Positions 17,871 through 28,498 of a DNA stretch of 64,000 nt are shown here, one piece after another. The notes under the pieces are model-generated. The model saw only the letters and a program-made list of their open reading frames with translations. It had not been told where the DNA came from and ran no database searches. Made by a program: the position numbers and the translations under genes. The DNA is from Pseudoxanthomonas yeongjuensis (GTDB lineage Bacteria > Pseudomonadota > Gammaproteobacteria > Xanthomonadales > Xanthomonadaceae). The stretch spans positions 930,001 through 994,000 of the forward strand of contig NZ_PDWT01000001.1 of NCBI RefSeq assembly GCF_010093345.1. The letters are read 5' to 3'. Position 1 is the stretch's first letter. Each line of letters begins with the position of its first letter.

Positions 17871-19379
17871 TTACAGCTTGCTGTTGGCGAGCTGCATCGC
17901 CAGTTGCGCGATCGCGGGCTCCATCAGGTCGGTGAGCGGCTTCGGCCAGAGGCCGATCGCCAGCACGCCGATCGCGAACACCCCCAGCACCAGGATCTCG
18001 CGACCGTTCAGGTCCTTCATTCCGGCGACGTGCGCGTTCGCCACTTCGCCGTACATCACCCGCTTGGTCAGCCACAACGTATAGGCCGCGCCGGTGATCA
18101 GGGTGGTCGCCGCGACCAGGGCCATATACGGGTTGCGCTGGAACGCGGCCACTATCACCATGAATTCGCCGACGAAGCCGCTGGTGCCGGGCAAGCCGGA
18201 GTTGGCCATGGCGAAGAACACGAACAGCACCGCGAACCACGGCATCACGTTCGCCACCCCGCCGTAATCGCGGATCATGCGCGTATGCATGCGGTCGTAG
18301 AGCACGCCGACGCAGGAGAACATCGCGCCCGATACCAGTCCGTGCGAAATCATCTGCACCATCGCGCCCTGCAGGCCCAGGCGGGCGCCGTCGAAGTTGC
18401 CGTCGCTCATCATCCCGAACGAGATGAAGATGCCCAGGGTCACGAAGCCCATGTGCGAGACAGACGAATAGGCGATCAGCTTCTTCATGTCGTCCTGGAC
18501 CAGCGCCACCAGGGCCACGTAGACCACGCCGATCAGCGACAGCACGATCACCAGCAGGGCCCACTCGCGGCCCGCATCGGGCAGCATCGGCAGGGTGAAG
18601 CGCAGGAAGCCGTAGCCGCCGATCTTCAGCATGATCGCCGCCAGGATCACCGAACCGGCGGTGGGCGCCTCGACGTGCGCGTCCGGCAGCCAGGTATGCA
18701 CCGGGAACATCGGCACCTTGACCGCGAACGCGATCAGGAAGGCGAAGAACAGCCAGGTCTGTTCCTTCGCGTTCAACGGCAACTGGTACAGGTCGGCGAA
18801 CTGGAAGCTGCCGCCCTTCAGATACAGATAGATCAGGCCGACCAGCATCAGCACCGAGCCGAGGAAGGTGTACAGGAAGAACTTGACCGAGGCGTAGATG
18901 CGGCGCGGCCCGCCCCAGACGCCGATGATCAGGAACATCGGGATCAGCATGGCCTCGAAGAACACGTAGAACAGCATCGCGTCGGTGGCGCAGAACACGC
19001 CGATCATCATCCCTTCCAGGAACAGGAACGCGGCCACGTACTGGCTGACGCGCTTCTCGATCACCGTCCACGCGCCGATCAGGGCCAGCACCGTGGTCAG
19101 CGAGGTCAGCACGATCAGGGCGATGGAAATGCCGTCGGCGCCGAGGTTGTAGCCGATCTTGTAGGCGGGGATCCAGGCGCGCGTCTCGACGAACTGCATG
19201 TTCGGGTCGGCGTGGTCGACGCCGGCCAGCAGTCCGATGCTGGCGACGAAGGTCAGCAGCGCCACGCCCAGCGCGGTCCAGCGCGCGGCACTCGGCCGGG
19301 CATTGCCCAGGGCGAGGACCAGCGCGCCGCCCAGCATGGGCAGCCAGATCAATACACTCAATAAAGGCCAGTTCGACAC
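17871..19379 (-). CDS. nuoM: NADH-quinone oxidoreductase subunit M
   Basis: Second antiporter-like subunit of complex I, 502 residues, largely transmembrane. The conserved proton-channel Glu lies in FYVFFEAMLIPMFLIIGVWG, and the Lys-containing segment is AFAVKVPMFPVHTWLPDAHV. The broken-helix region KKLIAYSSVSHMGFVTLG is intact. It is 34 bases after nuoL. Confidence 0.97.
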   Translation of the reverse strand: MSNWPLLSVLIWLPMLGGALVLALGNARPSAARWTALGVALLTFVASIGLLAGVDHADPNMQFVETRAWIPAYKIGYNLGADGISIALIVLTSLTTVLALIGAWTVIEKRVSQYVAAFLFLEGMMIGVFCATDAMLFYVFFEAMLIPMFLIIGVWGGPRRIYASVKFFLYTFLGSVLMLVGLIYLYLKGGSFQFADLYQLPLNAKEQTWLFFAFLIAFAVKVPMFPVHTWLPDAHVEAPTAGSVILAAIMLKIGGYGFLRFTLPMLPDAGREWALLVIVLSLIGVVYVALVALVQDDMKKLIAYSSVSHMGFVTLGIFISFGMMSDGNFDGARLGLQGAMVQMISHGLVSGAMFSCVGVLYDRMHTRMIRDYGGVANVMPWFAVLFVFFAMANSGLPGTSGFVGEFMVIVAAFQRNPYMALVAATTLITGAAYTLWLTKRVMYGEVANAHVAGMKDLNGREILVLGVFAIGVLAIGLWPKPLTDLMEPAIAQLAMQLANSKL

Positions 19380-19413
19380 GTGTTCTTAGTCCGTCAGTTC
19401 AACGCCGCGGCGT

Positions 19414-21597
19414 TCATTGCCAGAAACGCATGAGCACGGCCAGGAGTGCAATCAGGCCGATGATCATCGCGAAGGCGTAGTGGTAGAGGAAACCCGATTG
19501 GGTGCGTCGCAGCAGGTTGGCGGCCAGGTCGACCAGCCGGGCGCTGCCGTTGACCGCGACGCCATCGATAACGTTGCTGTCGATCTTCCGCGACAGGTCG
19601 CCCAGGGCCAGACCGCCGCCGGCCAGGCCGCCGATCCAGATCGTGTCCATCCAGTACTTCTTGTCGAGGATGTTGGCCAGGAACCCGCCGACCCGGCTGT
19701 TGCGCATGCGCGCCGGCCATTCCGGCGACAGCACGATGTACAGCAGCGTGGCCAGGGCGAAGCCGGCGAAGGCCAGCCAGAACGGCCAGGCCTTCAATCC
19801 ATGCAGGGCGAAAGCAACGGGGCCGTGGAACTCTTCCTTCAGCGCCATCACCGTATCGCGACCCGGGTTGATGAAGTCGATCGCGCCGAGGAAGAACGGC
19901 AATTGCTCGTGGTGGCCGCTCCAGTCGGTGCCGAACAGCATCGGCCCGATGGTCAGGAAACCGATGCCGATCGACGGGATGGCCAGCAGGATCAGCGGTA
20001 TGGTCACGACCCAGGGCGATTCATGCGGCTCGTGCACGCCGTGATGGCCATGGTCGTCATGCGCGTGCTCGTCATGGCCGTGGCCATGATCGTCGGCCTG
20101 CGCATCGCGGAAGCGCTCCTTGCCATGGAAGGTCAGATACAGCAGGCGGAAGCTGTAGAAGCTGGTGACGAACACGCCCAGCAACACCGCCCAGTAGCCA
20201 TAGGTCGCGATCCAGCTGCTGGCGCCATGGATGCCTTGCGGCGCCATCGCGCCCATTTCGGCGAGCTTGTGCGCGGTTTCGACAGCCTGCTCCTGATGGT
20301 GCGCTGCCGCCTCGATGATCGTGTCCTTCGAATAGAAGCCGGAGAAGAACGGCGTGCCGACCAACGCCAGCGTGCCGACCAGGCTGGTGATCCAGGTGAT
20401 GGGCATGTACTTGCGCAGCCCGCCCATCTTGCGCATGTCCTGCTCGTGGTGCATGCCGATGATCACCGAGCCGGCGGCGAGGAACAGCAGCGCCTTGAAG
20501 AAGGCGTGGGTCATCAGATGGAATACCGCCGCCGAATACGCCGACACGCCCAGGGCCACGGTCATGTAGCCGAGCTGGGACAGCGTGGAGTACGCGACCA
20601 CCCGCTTGATGTCGTTCTGCACGATGCCGATAAGGCCGGTGAACAACGCGGTGGTGGCGCCGATGAACAGCACGAAATCCAACGCGGTCTGCGACATCTC
20701 GAACAGCGGCGACATGCGCGCCACCATGAAGATGCCGGCGGTGACCATGGTTGCGGCATGGATCAGCGCCGAGATCGGGGTCGGGCCTTCCATCGAATCC
20801 GGCAGCCACACATGCAACGGCACCTGCGCCGACTTGCCCATGGCGCCGATGAACAGGCAGATGCAGATGATGCTGGCGATAGACCACACCGCCGGCTGGT
20901 CCAGCACCTGCCAGCTTCCGATCGAGCCCGTCCACACCTGCACCATCTTGCCCGCGAGCAGCGGCGCGTTGGCGAACACCTCGGCATAGTCCAGCGTGCC
21001 GAACATGCTCAGCACCGCGGCGATGCCGAGCAGGAAGCCGAAATCGCCGACCCGGTTGACCAGGAACGCCTTGAGGTTGGCGAAGATCGCGCTGGGACGC
21101 TTGAACCAGAATCCGATCAGCAGGTACGAGACCAGGCCGACCGCTTCCCAGCCGAAGAACAGCTGCAGGAAGTTGTTGCTCATCACCAGCATCAGCATGG
21201 AGAAGGTGAACAGCGAAATGTAGCTGAAGAACCGCTGGTAGCCCGGATCGTCGGCCATGTAGCCGATCGTGTAGATGTGCACCAGCAGCGAGACCAGGGT
21301 CACCACCACCATCATCATCGCGGTCAGCTTGTCGATCATGAAGCCGACATGGGCGTGGATGTTGCCGACCTCGAACAGCGTGTACAGGTTCTGGTTGAAC
21401 GGCGAGGCGCCCTGCCCGACCAGCTGGTACAGCACCCAGCACGACAACGCGCAGCTGGCCGCCACGCCGAGGATGGTGACCCAGTGCGCGCCGGCCCTGC
21501 CGACCTGGCGTCCGAACAACCCGGCCACGATGCTGCCCAGCAATGGCGCCAGGACCACGGCCAGAAGTAGATTCTTGGAAATTTCCAGACCTGTCAT
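19414..21597 (-). CDS. nuoL: NADH-quinone oxidoreductase subunit L
   Basis: Distal antiporter-like subunit of complex I carrying the lateral helix HL, 727 residues. Signature segments are FFGWEAVGLVSYLLIGFWF, AMGKSAQVPLHVWLPDSMEG and KRVVAYSTLSQLGYMTVALG. At about residues 499-526 there is a soluble loop packed with His, Asp and Glu (about 13 His), longer and more His-rich than in E. coli NuoL. It starts 7 bases after nuoK. Confidence 0.97.
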   Translation of the reverse strand: MTGLEISKNLLLAVVLAPLLGSIVAGLFGRQVGRAGAHWVTILGVAASCALSCWVLYQLVGQGASPFNQNLYTLFEVGNIHAHVGFMIDKLTAMMMVVVTLVSLLVHIYTIGYMADDPGYQRFFSYISLFTFSMLMLVMSNNFLQLFFGWEAVGLVSYLLIGFWFKRPSAIFANLKAFLVNRVGDFGFLLGIAAVLSMFGTLDYAEVFANAPLLAGKMVQVWTGSIGSWQVLDQPAVWSIASIICICLFIGAMGKSAQVPLHVWLPDSMEGPTPISALIHAATMVTAGIFMVARMSPLFEMSQTALDFVLFIGATTALFTGLIGIVQNDIKRVVAYSTLSQLGYMTVALGVSAYSAAVFHLMTHAFFKALLFLAAGSVIIGMHHEQDMRKMGGLRKYMPITWITSLVGTLALVGTPFFSGFYSKDTIIEAAAHHQEQAVETAHKLAEMGAMAPQGIHGASSWIATYGYWAVLLGVFVTSFYSFRLLYLTFHGKERFRDAQADDHGHGHDEHAHDDHGHHGVHEPHESPWVVTIPLILLAIPSIGIGFLTIGPMLFGTDWSGHHEQLPFFLGAIDFINPGRDTVMALKEEFHGPVAFALHGLKAWPFWLAFAGFALATLLYIVLSPEWPARMRNSRVGGFLANILDKKYWMDTIWIGGLAGGGLALGDLSRKIDSNVIDGVAVNGSARLVDLAANLLRRTQSGFLYHYAFAMIIGLIALLAVLMRFWQ

Positions 21598-21604
21598 CGG
21601 TGCA

Positions 21605-21910
21605 TCAGCCTTTCAAACTATCGACTTCGGCCACGTTGATCGTGTGCCGGGCGCGGAACAGGGCGACCAGGATGGCCAGGCCGATGGCGGCTTCCGCGGC
21701 AGCCACGGTCAGGATGAAGAACACGAAGATCTGCCCGTCCGGATCGCCGAACTGGCGCGAGAACGCGACGAAGTTGACGTTCACCGCCAGCAGCATCAGC
21801 TCGATCGACATCAGCAGCACGATGACGTTCTTGCGGTTGAGGAAGATGCCGGCGACGCTGATGCAGAACAGCGCCGCGCCCAGCGCGAGCAGGTGGCCCA
21901 GGGCGATCAT
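21605..21910 (-). CDS. nuoK: NADH-quinone oxidoreductase subunit K
   Basis: Small membrane subunit with three helices and two buried Glu residues in the central proton path, 101 residues. The Glu-bearing helix reads [19 protein letters not shown] and the second [18 protein letters not shown]. Its start overlaps the nuoJ stop (ATGA). Confidence 0.97.
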   Translation of the reverse strand: MIALGHLLALGAALFCISVAGIFLNRKNVIVLLMSIELMLLAVNVNFVAFSRQFGDPDGQIFVFFILTVAAAEAAIGLAILVALFRARHTINVAEVDSLKG

Positions 21911-22566
21911 GGCTTGGCCTCCGGGTCGGCCGCGGCCGGCACGATCAGGGTCTCGCGGACCGGGTTTTCAACCGCCACGTCGACCATGCGCAGGCGGTCC
22001 GATGCCTTGACCCGCGCCTGCTCGGCCGGCTTCTGGGTCTTGGTGCCCGGGCGCTTGCGCAGGGTCAGCATGACCGCGGCGATCACCGCCACGGTCAGGA
22101 TCACCGCGGCGAACTCGAACGGCAGCAGGAACTTGGTGAACAGCGTGTGCGCCAACCACCTGGTGTTGGAGACATCGGCCGCCGCCGACGCGGCATTGGC
22201 CGCATACGGCGCGGCCAGCTTGGCCTTGAAGCCGATCAAGGCGAGGATTTCCACCAGCATCACCACCGCCACCAGCAGGCCGACCGGCAGGTAGCGGACC
22301 CAGCCTTCGCGGATCTTGACGATGTCGATGTCCAGCATCATCACCACGAACAGGAACAGCACCATCACCGCGCCCACGTACACCAGGATCAGGGCCACGC
22401 CGAGGAATTCGGCGCCGACCAGCAGCCAGACGCAGGCGATGGAGAAGAAGGTAAGGATCAGGCACAGCACCGCATGCACCGGATTGCGCACGCTGATCAC
22501 CCCGCCGGCGGCGACGACCGCGATGGTGGCGAATGCGTAGAAAGAGAGGAGCAGCAGATCCATCAT
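21907..22566 (-). CDS. nuoJ: NADH-quinone oxidoreductase subunit J
   Basis: Membrane subunit of complex I with five predicted helices, 219 residues. The pi-bulge helix region [20 protein letters not shown] is present. ATG 22566 (or the adjacent ATG 22563) follows the nuoI stop by 4 bases; the longer frame overlaps nuoI. The last 50 residues are a hydrophilic tail. Confidence 0.96.
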   Translation of the reverse strand: MMDLLLLSFYAFATIAVVAAGGVISVRNPVHAVLCLILTFFSIACVWLLVGAEFLGVALILVYVGAVMVLFLFVVMMLDIDIVKIREGWVRYLPVGLLVAVVMLVEILALIGFKAKLAAPYAANAASAAADVSNTRWLAHTLFTKFLLPFEFAAVILTVAVIAAVMLTLRKRPGTKTQKPAEQARVKASDRLRMVDVAVENPVRETLIVPAAADPEAKP

Positions 22567-22570
22567 GACC

Positions 22571-23059
22571 TCAGCGGAAGGCGGCGTCGGCAGCGCGGCG
22601 CTCGGCGATCTCGGCTTCCAGCCGGTCCCCGATCGCCAGCAGCTGCGGCTTGGTGACGATGTTCTCGCCACGGTTCTCGAAGTGGTATTCCAGGATGTGG
22701 GTCTCGACGATGGAATCCACCGGGCAGCTTTCCTCGCAGAAGCCGCAATAGATGCACTTGAACAGGTCGATGTCGTAGCGCGTGGTGCGGCGGGTGCCGT
22801 CCTCGCGCTTCTCCGAATCGATGGTGATCGCCAGCGCCGGGCACACCGCCTCGCACAGCTTGCAGGCGATGCAGCGTTCCTCGCCGTTCGGGTAGCGGCG
22901 CAGCGCGTGCAGGCCGCGGAAACGCGGCGACTGCGGGAACTTCTCCATCGGGTACATCACCGTGTACTTCGGCTTGAACGCGTACTTGAGCGTCAGCCAC
23001 ATGCCCTGGACCAGCTCGACCAGCAGCAGGCTCTTGAAGTAATGGAAAACCTTGTTCAT
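22571..23059 (-). CDS. nuoI: NADH-quinone oxidoreductase subunit I (2 x 4Fe-4S)
   Basis: Ferredoxin-like subunit that carries clusters N6a and N6b in the Q module, 162 residues. Both binding motifs are intact: [12 protein letters not shown] (about 62-73) and [12 protein letters not shown] (about 101-112). Its start lies 3 bases after the nuoH stop. Confidence 0.98.
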   Translation of the reverse strand: MNKVFHYFKSLLLVELVQGMWLTLKYAFKPKYTVMYPMEKFPQSPRFRGLHALRRYPNGEERCIACKLCEAVCPALAITIDSEKREDGTRRTTRYDIDLFKCIYCGFCEESCPVDSIVETHILEYHFENRGENIVTKPQLLAIGDRLEAEIAERRAADAAFR

Positions 23060-23062
23060 CGC

Positions 23063-24154
23063 TCAGACGCCCTTCTCGAACACGCCAAAGAACACCATCA
23101 ACGCGGTGACCGCGATCCAGGCGATGGTCAGCGGGATGAATACCTTCCAGCCCAGGCGCATGATCTGGTCGTAGCGGTAGCGCGGGAAGGTGGCGCGGAA
23201 CCAGATGAAGGCGCTGGCGAAGAAACCCACCTTCAACAGCAACCACGGCCAGCCGCCCTGCCAGATCCAGTCCACCCACGGCGACACGTCGGCGACGATC
23301 AAGCCCTGCAGCGGGCTGAGCCAGCCGCCCATGAAGAACAGCGACACCAGGAAGCTGACCAGGATCATGTTGGCGTATTCGGCCAGGAAGAACAGCGAGA
23401 AAGCCGCGCCCGAATATTCCACCATGTGCCCGGCGACGATTTCCGATTCGCCCTCGGTCACGTCGAACGGCGCGCGGTTGGTCTCGGCCACGCCGGACAC
23501 CCAGTACACGATGAACAACGGGAACAGCGGCAGCCAGAACCACTCGAACGGCCCGGCGTTGCCGGCCTGGGCCATGACGATGTCGGTGAGGTTGAGGCTA
23601 CCCGAGGCGATCAGCACGCCGACCAGGGCGAAACCCATCGCGATCTCGTAACTGACCACCTGCGCGGCCGCGCGCATCGCGCCGAGGAAGGCGTATTTCG
23701 AGTTCGACGCCCAGCCGGCGATGATGATGCCGTACACGCCCAGCGAGGTCATCGCCAGCAGGTACAGCAGGCCGGCATTGGCGTTCGACAACACGATCTT
23801 CGCATCGAACGGCACCACCGCCCACGCCGCGAATGCGGGCGCGAGCGCGATCAACGGTCCAAGGAGGTACATGGTCTTCTGTGCCTTGGCAGGCATCAGG
23901 ACTTCCTTGAACAGCAGTTTGAATACGTCGGCGAAGGCCTGGAAGACGCCCATGCCCACGTACATCGGCCCATGGCGGACATGCATCCAGCCGATCAGCT
24001 TGCGTTCCCAGACCACATAGAAGGCGACGGCGACGATCACCGGCACCGCGATGGCCAGGATCTTCAGCACGATCCACAACACCACGCCGATATTGCCCAG
24101 CCCGAGGAACCATTCGCGCAACGGGTCGATGGCGTTCAACAGCAGCTCGTTCAT
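23063..24154 (-). CDS. nuoH: NADH-quinone oxidoreductase subunit H
   Basis: Membrane subunit that forms much of the quinone chamber and joins the peripheral arm to the proton pump, 363 residues. The conserved acidic loop is [20 protein letters not shown], and [19 protein letters not shown] is near the N terminus. ATG 24154 overlaps the nuoG stop by 4 bases; the long upstream open frame is a shadow of nuoG. Confidence 0.97.
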   Translation of the reverse strand: MNELLLNAIDPLREWFLGLGNIGVVLWIVLKILAIAVPVIVAVAFYVVWERKLIGWMHVRHGPMYVGMGVFQAFADVFKLLFKEVLMPAKAQKTMYLLGPLIALAPAFAAWAVVPFDAKIVLSNANAGLLYLLAMTSLGVYGIIIAGWASNSKYAFLGAMRAAAQVVSYEIAMGFALVGVLIASGSLNLTDIVMAQAGNAGPFEWFWLPLFPLFIVYWVSGVAETNRAPFDVTEGESEIVAGHMVEYSGAAFSLFFLAEYANMILVSFLVSLFFMGGWLSPLQGLIVADVSPWVDWIWQGGWPWLLLKVGFFASAFIWFRATFPRYRYDQIMRLGWKVFIPLTIAWIAVTALMVFFGVFEKGV

Positions 24155-26403
24155 GCGCCCACCACCGTCACGTTGCCGGCGCCCAGCGGCGCGGTGGCGC
24201 CATGGCCGCTTTCGATCCAGGCCGCACCGCGCGCGACGCGCGCATCGATGAAGACCGGCAAGGTGGCCGTACCGTCGGGAGCGCCCACTTTCGCGACCGC
24301 GCCTTCGGCCAGGCCCGCCGCCTGGGCATCGACCGGATTGAGGGTGATGCGCGGCGACAGGTTGAGGGGATGTTCCTGCAGTGCCCGGGCACGGCGGACG
24401 ACGCCGTCGGTACGATAGATCGCGGCGGTCGCGGCGAGTTCCAGCCCGCCCGTGGCGGGCGCAGGCGCAGCCGACTTCGCGATCGAAGACGGCGGCAACG
24501 CCGCACCCGAGGCACGGGCACCGGCCAGGTCGATGAATTCGAAAGCCGGCAATTGCAGCTCGCCGCCAAGCGCCCGCAGTACCGTCCAGCCCTCTCGCGC
24601 CTCGCCCGGCAACTTGCCGCCGGCCTGGGTGCGCTGGTCGCTGCCGTCCAGGTTGGTCAGGGTCGCCTCGATTTCCGGCAACGCGCCGATCGGCAGGATC
24701 ACGTCGGCCACGTTGCGCGTGGACTTGCAGGCGAAGTGGCTGAAGGCTACGACCTTGGCGGCCTTCAATGCCTTCTGCGCGGCGGCGCCATCGGCGAAAT
24801 CCAGGCCCGGTTCGATGCCGTAGATGACGTAGGCGGAACGCGGTTCCGCAAACATGCCCGCGACATCGCGCTTGGCTGGCAGTACGCCATTGCGCGTAAG
24901 ACCGAGCGCATTGGCGCCCTGCGGGATGCGGCATAGCGCGGCACCCGTGGCGGCAGCGAAGGCTTTCGCGGCGGCGCGGAGGGAAGCGGCTTGCGGGTGG
25001 TTCTCGGCGAGCGCGCCGACGATCAGTACGGGGCGGCTGGCGCCCTTCACTGCTTCGATCAGTGCGGCATCGTTCAAGGCGTTGGCCAATTGCGACGGCG
25101 CGACGATCTGCTTGCCGGCCAACGAGAACGCAAAATCGAAGTCGACGGGGTTGACCGCATAGACCTTGGCATTGCGCTGCGTATTGGCCTTGCGGATGCG
25201 CTGGTGCAGCAACGGCAGCTCATGGCGGATATTGCTGCCGAACAGGACGATGACGTCGGCCTGTTCGATCTCGGCCAGCGGCATGGCGAACGGCTCGGCC
25301 ACGGCGCCATCGGAAAAATCGCGATTGAAGATACGGTGGTCCAGGTTGCCGCTGCCCAGCCCCTCGGCCAGGCGCGCGAGCAGGCTGCCCTCGTCGTTGG
25401 GCGTGGCCGGATGCGCGAGCACGCCGAGATCGTCGCCCTTGTTGGCGCGCAGGATTTCCGCGGCGGCGGCCAGGCCTTCGGCCCAGGACACCTCCTTCCA
25501 GTCGTTATCGGTACCGCTGTCGCCCACTTTCAGCAGCGGCTTGACCGCGCGGTCCTCGGCGTACAGGCCCTGGTGCGAATAGCGGTCGCGATCCGACAAC
25601 CAGCATTCGTTGACCGCTTCGTTGTCGCGCGGGACCGTGCGCAGGATCTCGCCACGACGCACGTGGGTGAACAGGTTGGAACCCATCGCATCGTGATAGC
25701 CGATCGATTCGCGCGCGACCAGTTCCCACGGACGCGCGCGGAACTGGAACACCTTGTTGGTCAGCGCGCCGACCGGGCATACGTCGACGACGTTGCCGGA
25801 CAGTTCGGTGGTCAGCGGCTTGCCGTCGTAGGTGCCGATCTGCAGGTTCTCGCCGCGATACATGCCGCCCAGTTCGTAGGTACCGGCGATGTCCGCGGTG
25901 AAGCGCACGCAGCGCGTGCACTGGATGCAGCGGGTCATCTCGGTGGCGACCAGCGGGCCGATGTCCTCGTCCGGGACCACGCGCTTGCGTTCCTGGAAGC
26001 GGCTGACCGAACGGCCGTAACCCAGCGACAGGTCCTGCAGCTCGCATTCGCCGCCCTGGTCGCAGATCGGGCAGTCCAGCGGATGGTTGATCAGCAGGAA
26101 CTCCATCACGTTGCGCTGCGACTTCAAGGCCTTGTCGCTGCGTGTGGCGATCTTCATGCCGTCCATCACCGGCGTGGCGCAGGCCGGCGCGGGCTTGGGC
26201 ATCTTCTCAACTTCCACCAGGCACATGCGGCAGTTGGCGGCGATGGCCAGCTTGTCGTGGTAGCAGAAGCGCGGGATCGGGATGCCGGCCTTGTCGGCGG
26301 CCTGGATGATCATCGAGCCCTTGGGTGCGGCCAATTCCACGCCGTCGATGAAGACGGTGACATGGTCGGGCGCCAGGTTCGGGTTGACGGGCTGCGCGCT
26401 CAT
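24151..26403 (-). CDS. nuoG: NADH-quinone oxidoreductase subunit G
   Basis: Large iron-sulfur subunit of the NADH-oxidising arm, 750 residues. Cluster ligands appear in order: [16 protein letters not shown] (2Fe-2S, N1b), [18 protein letters not shown] (N5 region with its His), [10 protein letters not shown] with VDVCPVGAL (N4). A molybdopterin-oxidoreductase-like fold fills the rest. ATG 26403 (MSAQPVNPN) was chosen; the open frame upstream runs through a repeat. It is separated from nuoF by 232 bases, the largest gap in the operon. Confidence 0.97.
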   Translation of the reverse strand: MSAQPVNPNLAPDHVTVFIDGVELAAPKGSMIIQAADKAGIPIPRFCYHDKLAIAANCRMCLVEVEKMPKPAPACATPVMDGMKIATRSDKALKSQRNVMEFLLINHPLDCPICDQGGECELQDLSLGYGRSVSRFQERKRVVPDEDIGPLVATEMTRCIQCTRCVRFTADIAGTYELGGMYRGENLQIGTYDGKPLTTELSGNVVDVCPVGALTNKVFQFRARPWELVARESIGYHDAMGSNLFTHVRRGEILRTVPRDNEAVNECWLSDRDRYSHQGLYAEDRAVKPLLKVGDSGTDNDWKEVSWAEGLAAAAEILRANKGDDLGVLAHPATPNDEGSLLARLAEGLGSGNLDHRIFNRDFSDGAVAEPFAMPLAEIEQADVIVLFGSNIRHELPLLHQRIRKANTQRNAKVYAVNPVDFDFAFSLAGKQIVAPSQLANALNDAALIEAVKGASRPVLIVGALAENHPQAASLRAAAKAFAAATGAALCRIPQGANALGLTRNGVLPAKRDVAGMFAEPRSAYVIYGIEPGLDFADGAAAQKALKAAKVVAFSHFACKSTRNVADVILPIGALPEIEATLTNLDGSDQRTQAGGKLPGEAREGWTVLRALGGELQLPAFEFIDLAGARASGAALPPSSIAKSAAPAPATGGLELAATAAIYRTDGVVRRARALQEHPLNLSPRITLNPVDAQAAGLAEGAVAKVGAPDGTATLPVFIDARVARGAAWIESGHGATAPLGAGNVTVVGA

Positions 26404-26444
26404 GCTTTGGCTCCCATGGGAACCAGCAATGCGACGATTTTCCC

Positions 26445-26593
26445 CTCTCCCCTTGTGGGAGAGGGTGGCCGAAGGCCGGGAGAGGGTTCGGCTTTTCGCG
26501 CAAGTCCAATCATAGCGGCGAGAGCAAAAGCACGCTTCGCTACGCTCGCGCCCCCTCTCCTGCCCTGCGGGCATCCTCTCCCACAAGGGGAGA
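26445..26593. repeat. paired palindromic element (nuoF-nuoG gap)
   Basis: Perfect 20-base inverted arms (CTCTCCCCTTGTGGGAGAGG) at 26445-26464 and 26574-26593. Each arm is itself palindromic and is followed inward by a second small stem: GGCC-GAA-GGCC on one side and GCCC-GCA-GGGC on the other, then GGAGAGGG. The inner stems differ in sequence but both stay paired. The element fills the only large gap in the nuo operon. Confidence 0.85.
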
Positions 26594-26635
26594 GGAGAGA
26601 ATCCAAAAACCCTCTCTCGATTCTCACGGCCGCAT

Positions 26636-27967
26636 TCATGCCGCTACCTCCAGCTTCGCATCGACAATGGAACGGCCGTTGAGGATGAAGTATTCGAATT
26701 CGTTCCAGTAGTGGCGCAGCATGCCTTGCACCGGCCACGCCGCGGCTTCGCCGAAGGCGCAAATGGTGTGGCCTTCGATCTGGCCCGCGGAGGCCTTCAA
26801 CGTATTGAGGTCTTCCAGCGTGGCCTTGCCTTCGACCACGCGGGTGATCATGCGGTACATCCAACCGGTGCCTTCGCGGCACGGCGTGCACTGGCCGCAG
26901 GATTCGGCGTAATAGAAACGCGCGATGCGCTGGCAGGCGCGGACCATGCAGGTGGTTTCGTCCATGACGATGACCGCGCCCGAACCCAGGCCGGAGCCCG
27001 CCTTCTGGATGCTGTCGTAGTCCATGGTCAGGCCCATCATGGTTTCGCCCGGCAACACCGGCATCGAGGAACCACCGGGGATCACCGCCTTCAGCTTGTG
27101 GCCGTTGCGGATGCCGCCGGCCATTTCAAGGAGCTCGGAGAAAGGCGTGCCGAGGCGGATTTCGTAATTGCCCGGGCGCGCGACATGGCCGGACACCGAG
27201 AAGATCTTCGGACCGCCGTTGTTCGGCTTGCCGAGGTTGAGGAACCATTCGGCGCCATTGCGGATGATCGCCGGCACCGAGGCATAGGTCTCGGTGTTGT
27301 TGATCGTGGTCGGCTTGCCGTACAGGCCGAAGTTGGCCGGGAACGGCGGCTTGAACCGCGGCTGGCCCTTCTTGCCTTCCAGCGATTCCATCAACGCGGT
27401 CTCTTCGCCGCAGATGTAGGCGCCTGCGCCGAGCGCGTTGAAGATGTCGATGTCGATGCCCGAACCAAGCACGTTCTTGCCCAGCCAGCCGTGCTTGTAG
27501 GCCTCGGCGGTGGCTTCTTCCAGGTGCTCGAACGGCTCGTGGTGGAATTCGCCGCGCAGATAGTTGTAGGCGGTGCTGGAACCGGTGGCATAGCAGGCGA
27601 TGGCCATGCCCTCGATCACCGAATGCGGGTTGTAGCGCAGGATGTCGCGATCCTTGGCGGTGCCGGGCTCGGATTCGTCCGAGTTGCAGAGGATGTACTT
27701 CTGCATGTCGCCCTTGGGCATGAAGCTCCACTTCAGGCCGGTGGGGAAGCCTGCGCCGCCGCGGCCGCGCAAACCGGACTGCTTGACCATCTCGACCACG
27801 TCGGCCGGCGCGATCTTCTCTTCGATGATCTTGCGCAGCGCGCTGTAACCGCCGGTCTTCAGGTAGTTTTCGTACGACCACGGCTTGTCGAAGTGCAGCG
27901 TGGTGTAGACCACCTGGTGCTCTTTCGGGGCCGGGCCCACGGGGCCCATCGTTTCGTGGTGTGCCAT
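26636..27967 (-). CDS. nuoF: NADH-quinone oxidoreductase subunit F
   Basis: NADH- and FMN-binding catalytic subunit of complex I, 443 residues. [16 protein letters not shown] binds nucleotide, [20 protein letters not shown] lies at the FMN site, and [15 protein letters not shown] plus a later Cys bind the N3 4Fe-4S cluster. It starts 3 bases after nuoE. Confidence 0.98.
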   Translation of the reverse strand: MAHHETMGPVGPAPKEHQVVYTTLHFDKPWSYENYLKTGGYSALRKIIEEKIAPADVVEMVKQSGLRGRGGAGFPTGLKWSFMPKGDMQKYILCNSDESEPGTAKDRDILRYNPHSVIEGMAIACYATGSSTAYNYLRGEFHHEPFEHLEEATAEAYKHGWLGKNVLGSGIDIDIFNALGAGAYICGEETALMESLEGKKGQPRFKPPFPANFGLYGKPTTINNTETYASVPAIIRNGAEWFLNLGKPNNGGPKIFSVSGHVARPGNYEIRLGTPFSELLEMAGGIRNGHKLKAVIPGGSSMPVLPGETMMGLTMDYDSIQKAGSGLGSGAVIVMDETTCMVRACQRIARFYYAESCGQCTPCREGTGWMYRMITRVVEGKATLEDLNTLKASAGQIEGHTICAFGEAAAWPVQGMLRHYWNEFEYFILNGRSIVDAKLEVAA

Positions 27968-27970
27968 CGT

Positions 27971-28498
27971 TTATTCCAACCCGTCCAGCAGTTCGTCCAC
28001 CTTCGCGGGCGTGAGCTTCTCGTGGTAATGGCCGTTGATGACGACCACCGGCGCGCCGCAGCAAGCGGCGACGCACTCTTCTTCGCGCTTCAGGTAGACG
28101 CGACCGTCGGCGGTGGATTCGCCGAGCTTGCAGCCGAGCTTCTTCTCCGCATGCGCGACCAGGTCCTCGGCGCCGTTGAGCCAGCAGCTGATGTTGGTGC
28201 AGAAGGCGACGTTGTTGCGGCCGACCTGCTTGGTCTCGAACATCGAATAGAAGCTGGCGACCTCGTAGGCCCATACCGGCGGCAGATCGAGGTACTTGGC
28301 GACCGCCGCGATCAGCTCGTCGCTGAGCCAGCCATCGTTCTGCTCCTGCGCCGCATGCAGGCCCTGCAATACGGCCGAACGCTTGCGGTCCGGCGGGAAC
28401 TTGGTCAGCCAATGGTCGATATGCGCGCGCGTCTTGTCGTTCAACGCGACCAGCGGATCGACATTGCGTGCCGCTTCGAAATTACCCGTGGCCCTCAT
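27971..28498 (-). CDS. nuoE: NADH-quinone oxidoreductase subunit E
   Basis: Thioredoxin-like subunit with the N1a 2Fe-2S cluster, 175 residues. Ligands are CTNISC and CVAACC, the usual C-x4-C and C-x3-C pair. Its ATG overlaps the nuoD stop by 4 bases. Confidence 0.97.
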   Translation of the reverse strand: MRATGNFEAARNVDPLVALNDKTRAHIDHWLTKFPPDRKRSAVLQGLHAAQEQNDGWLSDELIAAVAKYLDLPPVWAYEVASFYSMFETKQVGRNNVAFCTNISCWLNGAEDLVAHAEKKLGCKLGESTADGRVYLKREEECVAACCGAPVVVINGHYHEKLTPAKVDELLDGLE

